From Zoroaster sp. YZ-2022 (taxonomy: Eukaryota; Echinodermata; Asteroidea; Forcipulatida; Zoroasteridae): DNA of 64,000 bases. Every line of letters begins with the position of its first letter. Positions within the stretch are counted from its first letter, which is position 1. Of this stretch, positions 24,913-34,800 are shown in pieces. The notes beneath the pieces are model-generated. The model did no database searches. It was not told the origin of the DNA and saw only the letters and a program-made list of their open reading frames with translations. Both the position numbers and the translations under genes were made by a program. The DNA lies in the NCBI GenBank assembly GCA_029582265.1, contig CM055828.1, forward strand, positions 28,908,618 through 28,972,617, given 5' to 3'.

Positions 24913-27900
24913 TGTGGACTTATATAGCGCACGTATCCACCAACTAAGTGGTGCTCAAGGTGCATTATATCATTACCCCTGCTCATAAGGCTCATAAATC
25001 ATTCCTGAAACCATCTAGGCTCCCTGGGGAGTATACAGCTCAATTGCTGCCATTACAGCGCATATAGGGCTAATCAACCAACTCTGCCCTCACAGGTACC
25101 CATTTAACCCCTGGGTGGAGAGAAGCAATTATGGTTAAGTGTCTTGCTCAAGGACACAAGTGTCACGGCCGGGATTCGAACCCACATTCTGCTGCTAACA
25201 CCAGAACTTGAGTCCGGTAAGCTAGACCGCTCGGCCACGACACTCCAACTGATGGAGCAAAGGTGTTATCCAGGATTTAGAACTAGAATGTCCAAATTTG
25301 CTGGAAATTTCAAAACAGGGTGTCCAAATTGTTCACTTACAATACGTTTACATGTAAATGACAGATGAAATAGGGTGTCCAAAATTGAAACAGGGTGTCC
25401 AAAAGACACCCAGACACCCCTCTGGCTAATACTATGGATGGAGCTTCTTTTGAGCAGGGTGTCTAGCCATCAATTGTAGGGTGTAAGGGTTTCACATTTG
25501 TCATGTTTAAAAATGCCTAATTTTTGAAATTATGTTTTTCATTAAAAAAAATATAAAAACCCTCATTTTAATTTTTATGTCAGATTTGAACTAGTGGAAA
25601 GTCTCTTTTTTTGGGTGGGGGGGAGGGGAGGGGGGTTTTGTTTGGAAGCCAACAAGTTAAAAGTTTATAAATAACATAACAGCAAACCTGTCTCCTTCTG
25701 TCAGGCGGTAATGATTTCTCTGTTTGTGCTCTGCAGGAGGTTCAAGTCGCTACCTTGGATCTAGAAGACGTCAGAGCATACAAGGGACAGATCAGCAGCA
25801 ATAATCTATACGCAGTATGTATCGCTAGAAATTACCCTCTCATTGTTTCCTGATTTCAGTATTTTTTACAAATCTCACTTTGCCTCAAAATTTTTGTGAA
25901 AGAAGAGAAGTAGCCACCAAGGAAAGAAAGAAGTAGGCCTGGATTGTGTCCAAACCTGTAGTTTCTTCTTTGTGAGTGAAGTATTATCACTGAGTTAATC
26001 TAAATCTAGCACTCTGATCTAGCACTGTTGATTGTGACGATATTGTCCCTTTAACCAGTTCGCTTCGGAGGCCGTGTATACACGCAATTTGTTTTTGTAC
26101 AGCGGATCGGAGAGCGTCTAAACATGCATTCCGATTTTTGTGTGTGTTACTGGGAGACTTGTCAACACGCCACACGTGGCGTGCCGTCGTGGCGGCTGAC
26201 TTGTATATACGCAATCGTTTCTCGGAGTCCATGGGGTCACGGTTCAGTGGCCCCAGACAAAATGCACTGCAAACACTGAACGAGTTCACGCTTTTTGGTG
26301 ATTTTGCGTAACCACTTTATCCAAGACCTGTTCCTTTGACGTACCAGCCAAGAATTTGTAAAGACGGATTTATATCCATTGTTTACGAGGCCTTCAATCT
26401 CTCTCCGGGTATGCCGTCTTTTCGACCGGGCGCTGGTCGCAAATAGGCCGTTGCATCGGAGCTTGCCAACGGTCTAATTGTGCTGAACAAACACAACCGT
26501 AATTAAAAAACTAGCCATTTAATTCTCGAAATGTCAATGAGTAAAGGTGTTTATTTGGGTGTCCGAACTTAGTTTCATTGACAAAAAAAATTATTAATGG
26601 CTAGAAATTTTTTCAGATTTTTCACTGAAAATAAACCCGCACGGGGAACCGGGAAAAAAATTAATATTCCCGATGTCAACTGGTTAACATCAACTAAATT
26701 TCGCATTACAATTTGACCATTTAGTTGTTTTTGACTTACCAATCCTATGCCTTATCTGTAATCCAAAACAGTTATGATATTATTCACATGGGATACATCT
26801 TTTAAGCTAATCAGCATTTGTTTTTCAGACAAGCATGACCAAGTCCTTCCCCCGCATCAAGGTAGAATTCTCCCTCTCCGGTGACATAGACTCATCTCTC
26901 TGCATCAACCCACCCATCGAGTGTGGCCTACCATCACCGGAGGAAGAAATTGCATTGGCCCCAGCCTGCTGGCTATGGGATTACTTACGCAGAAGTGGAC
27001 AGGTAACAACTCCTAATATCTGTTTGGACAGAGAAAAAAAGAAAGGAAAAAAAAAACAGTCTCTGGGAAAATTATTACAAGTTTTCTATTTTTTACTGTG
27101 AAACAATGTCCAATTGCAGCCAAAATTGCTGGATCGATTGGAATTCAGCCGTGCTGTGTTTTAAATGACTTTTTTCACATAGGGTATGAACGTTTGCCCG
27201 ATTTGTGAGGCCTCTCTTAGCCACCATACTTTGTGTTCTAATAACCGCGTATACAATGTATCACACATTTCACTGGTTGGCAAAAAAAAGATTACCAAAA
27301 AAAAAAATGCGGGTCACCGAACCGATTTTGGAGACGACCTATGACCAGAAACTGGAGACGTTTTTGGGAGGGCATTTTGGGCCTTAACTTTTAACGGTAC
27401 TGTTGAGGGCAGAGTTGGTTATTGTGTCTGATAAGCCCCTATATGCAACAAAATGGCAGCTGTATACTCCCCAGGGAGCTGAGATGGTTTCAAGAATGAT
27501 TTATGAGCCTGATGAGCTGGGGGGGGGGGGGGGGTTATAATGATAAGCATGTTGAGTATCAGTTTAGTGGTTACGTGCGAAGTACGTCCATATTCTTATT
27601 AATACTTATATTAATTTTGTTTGATGTCCCACTATAGAGTGGGTTCTTCTTGCCTCTGAGTGGGGGTATTGATAGCTCAGCTACGGCATGTGTCGTTGCT
27701 TCAATGTGCAGACTGGTGTGCGCAGGAGTCATTGATGGAAGTATGTAATGTCAAATAATTTTTTTTTATTTTTTTTTTCATTGTCCCATTTTCATAACTT
27801 TGTTACCGGAATCTTAATCTAGATTGCAACAAAGATTTACTTAAATTCAGTGTTTACCTTGGGGTGCCATGGCCGAGCAGTTAAGTGCATCGGACCTGTG

Positions 27901-30900
27901 TTCTGATGGCATTCAGAATGTGGGTCCGAATCCTGGCCCCGACCGTGGTGCTTGTGTCCCTGAGCAAGACACTTAACTACATGTATAATTGCTTCTCTTC
28001 ACCCAGGAGTATAAATGGGGACCTTTGAGGGCAGAGATGGTAATTGTGTTTGATTAAGCTCGTTGCGCTACATATGTGGCAGCATGGGGCTGCATACTCC
28101 CCAGGGAGTGGAGATGGTTCTAGGAATGATATAACTGGCCTGATGACAGGGGTAATAATGTTCATTATTATTATTATTAACAGGAGAGTTGTTAACCCCA
28201 AATTAAGTTAGTAGAGCACCAGGATCAGTTACTGTGAAGCATTCATTGTTAAACAATCAATTGTTATTTCCCATATAAGGAGTATTAATAAGGGGACATT
28301 TTGTTTGTGGTCTTTACCTCCGAATTATCACCTGTTGCCACAAGCCCAGAGATCTTTATCCTGGACGGTAAAGGCCAAGCATCAAACTTTTTTTTACATA
28401 AATAAATACCCCCATCTCAATTTTGTTTTCAAAATTGTAATAAGTATTTCTTGGTGGAAAAACAGCTAAATAGAAACTGTCAACTTCACATATTTGTCTC
28501 GACCAATCAGATGTCTTGACAAATCAGATTCTCTTAACTGTCTGGGCTAATATTAACCCTAACTCCCTAGGCCCATTTGCTTACACATAACCTGAATCCT
28601 CCAAAATCCTTCAGTAGTAAAGCAAGCACATGACATGCATGCATATGTTTCTAATCTGTGATACATGTACATGGCCAGGGACCCTCCCTGCATGCATGGA
28701 GCAATAAACAGTGTCCACTGACCCAAGCACTGACCTTGCAATCACTACAACAAACATGGATGTACATGTACCATGGAAAGGCAAGTATGCCTAATAACCT
28801 CAATCCTCCAAAATCCTTCACTTTAGCAAAGAGCATGTAGCATGTAACATCAATCCTTCACTTCAGCAAAGAGGATTTTGGAGGATTTAGGAAGGTTAGG
28901 GTTAATGTATAATATCGCTGTTTTATTTTAATTTTTGTATTTATTTTTTTTTTTAAATAAATAAATAAAATACCCGAACATTCCCATTTTAGATGAGCAA
29001 GTTTTAGCAGACATTCGGCGCATCACGTCCAATCCGTCATACAGGCCGACGGATCCACAAGAACTAGCCGGGAGACTGTTGTTCACCTGTTACCTGGGTA
29101 CCGTTAACTCTTCTGTGGATACATACACTAGGGCCAAGAATCTTGCTGCGGAGATCGGATGGTAAGATTGGATTGATCACTTGGCTTAATGTATGGACAA
29201 TTTCACCATCACTCGGTAAACACCGTCAGCCTAATTTCAAGCATGGAATTTCACGGACACCATCTGTTGCCTCTGTTTCCCTGGTCTTGGCCTTGGCCTT
29301 GGTGCCCCTTAAAAATGTTCCCAGAGACATTCTGATATTCTAATGGAAGTGCCCTTTATATCAGAAAAAGTGGCCTTGCCCCTACAAGAATGAAATTCCA
29401 CACCTGTAATTTGCATATTGATCACATTGAGCTATGGGTTGTCAAGAAAATATTTTATATGGTGGAGCAATGTTCATCCTCAACCCAAATAGTCAATGTT
29501 AATTGCCTGATTTTGAGCTTGTGTGATTAAATCCAACTTTTATGAGCCAATGTAGCCTTAGAGAGTGGTTTCCCTATTGCAATCGATTAATCTCTCATTT
29601 GTTGGTTTTATTCAGACTGAAGTATAAAGACAAATAGTTTGTGTTTCTGGTTTTAGTTTTGACCGTACTCTGTATGTTACATGTTTCCACAGTAGACCAC
29701 AGAGTTGTAGAACTCATACTCATACTCGAGTATATTATTCTGCACTCAAACTCATACTCATGAAAAAATACTCAACTACAATTATAGAGTTGGATCCAAT
29801 ACAATTTCTTTGTACTCGTACTCGTACTCATGAACAAAGTACTCGACTACAACTGTAGAGTTGGAGTATGAGTATTTGTACTCGTACTCCAATACATTTT
29901 TCTGTACTCATACTCGTACTCATATAAACATGAAAAAGTACTCAAATACAAGTCTGGAAGACTGGTACAGTTTAGAATAACAACATTTGCGTGAAGTTAT
30001 CTAGCTTGGCAAGGTGCAGCAGAACAGGAGGTATTCCGGCAAGCTTAGGTGAAACTTGTAGCTTTGCATGGTGAAGAGGATAAGTAAGACTAATTGCGGT
30101 GACACCATGTGAAATTCTCTATTGAGTGGTAATTAGTTCTGAAAAGAACTGGAGGTTACAACTCGACGTTTCGATCAGTGTGCTCTGATTCTCCTGAAGA
30201 CAATCAGAGCATACTGATCGAAACTGATCGAGTTGTAACCTCCAGTTCTTTTCAGAACTAATTACTACTCAATAGAGATTTTCACATAGCGTCACCGCAA
30301 TTAGTCCTACTTAATCTGGCAAGCTTGGTCAAATAAGATTATCCCAGTAGTTTGTTTATTATGTCAAAATATGAATGAGCAGTTTGCTTAGAGATTGATT
30401 CATTTCTTTCATTGTTATGTAGCAACCATACAGGTATTACCATTGACTCGGCCGTCAACGCTACCATTGACGTCTTCAGCAATGTCACCGGCAAGGCACC
30501 AGCATTCAAAACGCAGGGAGGTACACCCAGGGAGAACCTGGCCTTGCAGAACATCCAGGCTCGTACACGCATGGTGTTGTCATATCTCTTTGCACAGCTT
30601 AGTCTGTGGTCAAAAGATAAGCCCGGTGGCCTGCTTGTATTGGGCACCGCCAACGTGGATGAGAGGTCAGTCGAGATTTCATTTTGGGGAAAAAATGTTT
30701 TTGACATTTTGTTGTTTGCACAATTTTGTTAAAGATAGACAAATGCTCTGTGAGTTCTGGATAGAGTTACCCCTCAAAAAATTTATTCGTATTTTCATGT
30801 TATATTGTATTATGTCAATGCAGAATTTCCCCAGCCTGTGGAGGCCTTTGGATGGGATGTTATATAGCCGTAGTTTCCATTGACTAGGTTATTAAAGTAA

Positions 30901-31858
30901 TGCACGTAAAAGAACCCAGATCACTTATTGTGGCAGAGTAGGGATTTACCTTGGTGTTTCTGGTTTACATACATGTAGCAATCACCATTGTTTACAAGTT
31001 TGCCTGGGTGTCTGAACTACAGTGATTAAGTATGTTTATTTACCATACATTTTCTCGTGTGACCTATTTTTTTTTCTGTCTGCCCTTATTTGCCACCTGG
31101 ATCCTTCTCTGACAATAACATCAGATATTCCATTTGTTCTTTGACAGCTTACGTGGGTATCTCACTAAGTACGACTGCTCTAGTGCAGACATTAATCCTA
31201 TCGGTGGTATCAGTAAGGCAGATCTAAGAAGCTTCATCAAGTACGCAATGGAGAACTTCAATTTGCCGTCACTTAGAGGGTAAGATTATCCGTGTGATAC
31301 ACATTTATAACGAGCAGAACCATTTTGTGGGATTTCATGATTCACCATGCCCTTTACATGATGCAACAGCTCTGGTAGTTTCCATTTGGAAAATTCTGAT
31401 GGTGAATGATAAGGAAGGTATAACATTGGTACGTGGTAACGTACGGTCATTTCACCCATTTTGTTTTCAAGAAAGTTATCCTAAAACTACCCTATGAAAA
31501 TGTAATCACAATAGGTGCTCACTTTGAGAAAATTGAAAAAAAGTTTTTGTTAACCCTCCTACAATCGGTGCAATTTTTGAAACAACCCATTCAGGCCACT
31601 CCAAGCTGTTGCAGTTGTTGCCAATGGCCTCATATGGTAAGCCTTCTGTGCACTGTCACACCACTGAGATTGCAGGGTAAAGTGGTCTCCCATTGATGCA
31701 TTGCAGGCCATACTAATATGTTCAAACAACCAGCTGTAAACCTGACTCTCCAGGGAGCTGAGATAGTTTCAGGAATGATTTATGAGCCTAATGAGCAGGG
31801 GTAATAATATAATGCGCCTTGAGCACCAATTTGATGGATGAGTGCGCTATATAAGTCG

Positions 31859-31892
<34 letters not shown>

Positions 31893-34800
31893 CCCCTCCT
31901 CCTCCTCCTCCCAATAACTCCAGGTACCTCTACTCAAATAATCTCTTGTCCGGTCCTAGGACCAGCGCCTGACTCTGGTTTTTGTATCTTCTTGTTTTGT
32001 GTTCATTTCACACGTGACTAACTTCCTCTCTTACAGTATGTTTATGTATGTACCTTGTTTTTTCCAGTCTCACTTTGCCTTTGAGAAAGAACCTGCTAGG
32101 TTTGAAACGTAATTAAGGCCAATTTATTTTGCATTATTGGATAATAATGAGTTAATGTGACAATCTAGTAGTAACCAAATATACTACTCAAAACAATTCA
32201 GGGAACACCGGAATAACCTCAGTTAAAGCAAGATCATTTATTTCAGATAAACACAATGTTTCACAGAATTGATGAGAAACAACTGCACAATGAAACAGAT
32301 GATAAAGGATGCATGTAGTGATTACACATTTCATGACATGGCTTCTGAAAGAGAGAGGGGCTTGCAAATGAAAATCCCGGTTCATGGAACATTTCAAACC
32401 TATTTAAAAATCCGGTGTTCCCTAAATTGTTTTGAGTAGTATATATACCATCCCCTTTGAGTGATGTCTTGCCAGTAACTACAATACTACATTCCCAATC
32501 AAAGGGCAGATATGATGTGTGTATAGCCATGAGAGTTGCCTATTTGATACACAGCCTTTCCCTGTTTTTTCTTTACTCTGCTATCATCGGTTTTCTTCCT
32601 GAAGGATCATGGAAGCGCCCCCGTCAGCTGAGCTTGAGCCTCTCTCAGAAGGACAAATTGCCCAAACAGATGAGGTGTGTAATCCATCTTTCGTTTTTTC
32701 TCCTTCCATTCTCCCTCTTTTAGACCATTTCACAAACAACTTTTTCCAAAATGTCCCAAGCTTCCACAAATACATCTGATGCCACTTATAGCATAATTTC
32801 TAAAAGAGTGTTCAGCTCAATCATAATAGAATGAGTGCCGGGATGGTTTAACCGACTGCAACTGCCCTAACCGTTTATAAATTTGCTAACCACTATTTAA
32901 AAAATACGACCAACAATTTTGGAAGAGTAAGGCCAATTGCGGCGACACCATGTGAAATTCTCTATTGAGTAGTAATTAGTTCAGAAAAGAACTGGAGGTT
33001 ACAACTCGACGTTTCTATCAGTATGCTCTGATCGTCTTCAGGAGAATGCCGGACTCTGGGAAAAAGCTGCTGCATAAGTAGACTGCTGGAGGATCCACGT
33101 GATGACCGGATGCTAGAGGATTAGTGCGTTGAAGCGGGAAACTGGTGGGACTAGGATCCCAGGAGTGGGGGGTGAATTTGCCGTCCATTTTGTTGTTCTA
33201 GACTTGAGTTTTTGCTGCATTGGTTATCAAACAATCACTGCGGGAAGGTTGTAGACATCAGTTGCTAACTTTTGGTTAACCAGGTAACCGACTGTGAAAG
33301 ATTCGGTTAAAATGTTAACAAATTAAATACAATGCAGTACAATGAGCATTGTATGTTGTGCTACACATACAGTATTCCATATTCAAGAAAAAACTGACTC
33401 ATAAAAACCCACACTGATAATTTTTGGTGCAAAAGACAACAATTCTACGAGGGAAAAAAACCTCACTCTGTGACTACATGTGGTCATACAGGTATTTACT
33501 TGTATTGAAAAACAGCAACAATTACAGGGTTTGTATTGTTTGCACCATACAGGTGGACATGGGAATGACGTATTCAGAGCTATCCACTTATGGTCGACTG
33601 CGGAAGATAGCCATGTGCGGACCGTACAGCATGTTTTGCAAACTTGTCCCAGAGTGGAGTGACACCTGTACACCATCACAGGTATTACATACGCATAAGT
33701 ATTTTGTTGCATTACATACAAGCATGTATTGCAATTCTCAGTCCCACATTAGGCAACAACAAAAAAAGTCTCCGGTTTCTGGTCTCTGTACGTGTCAACA
33801 TTTTTAATTCTCTTTTTTGTTGTTGTTGCTATGAAACGATGTACGGTTGCAGCCAAAAGTGCTGGATCGATTGGAATTCTGCCGTGCTGTGTTTTCAACG
33901 ACTTTTTCACATAGGGGTATAAACGTTTGCCCGATTTGTGAGGCCTCTCTTAGCCACCATACTTTGTATATGGGACATTTGGTCCCTGCGTATCACGTAT
34001 TTCCCTGTTGGCCAAACAAACAAAAAAGATTACCAAAAACAAACCAAAAAAAAGCACATCACTGCACTGATTTTGAAACTGACTGATGACCAGAAACCAG
34101 AGACTTTTTTTTTCCCTTAATCAATTTCTTTGCTCCGTTGGTTTTTTAATTATCATATCTTAAATTTCTGCAATACAGTTTTTGGGTAAACACATGGTTA
34201 CATGGCTTGATGTTTTACTGGTTACATGGCTTGATGTTTTACTCCAGGGGCGGTTTTACAAATTTTTACAAATTTCATGGACATGTTTACCATCAAAACT
34301 GGGCCTTTAAGACGGACAGTTTAAGGAATTTTGCAATTCTGTTTTTGATGGCCCAGGTTGCCGATAAGGTGAAGCATTTCTTCCGTTGTTACTCTATCAA
34401 TCGACACAAGATGACCACGCTGACGCCGGCCTACCACGCTGAGAGCTACGCGACCGACGACAACCGCTTTGACCTGCGGCAGTTTCTGTATAACACAAAG
34501 TGGTCCTGGCAGTTTAAATGCATTGATGACGAGGTCAGTGTGGGGTTATATTCAGAGAGTGTGTTTTTAAATTATATCGTACATCTTTGTGGTAAATAAA
34601 CCAAGGATTTCTGAAACGTGTATCTCGTAATCCTGAAGTAACCTGTGAAGAGAAGACGATGAAAGGAAATCTTCAAACAAATATTCATAATAATACATGA
34701 TTCTTATAAAGCGCACATATGCTAGCGACTAGATCAAGGCGCTGTACATTATTACCCCCTGCTCATCAGGCGCATAAATCATTTGAGTAGAGGTACCTGG

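Noticed and set aside
34207..34356. In-frame upstream extension of NADSYN1 exon 17 (open to 34207)
   Set aside because: The family alignment and the CCCAG acceptor place the exon start at 34357; the extension is intron.
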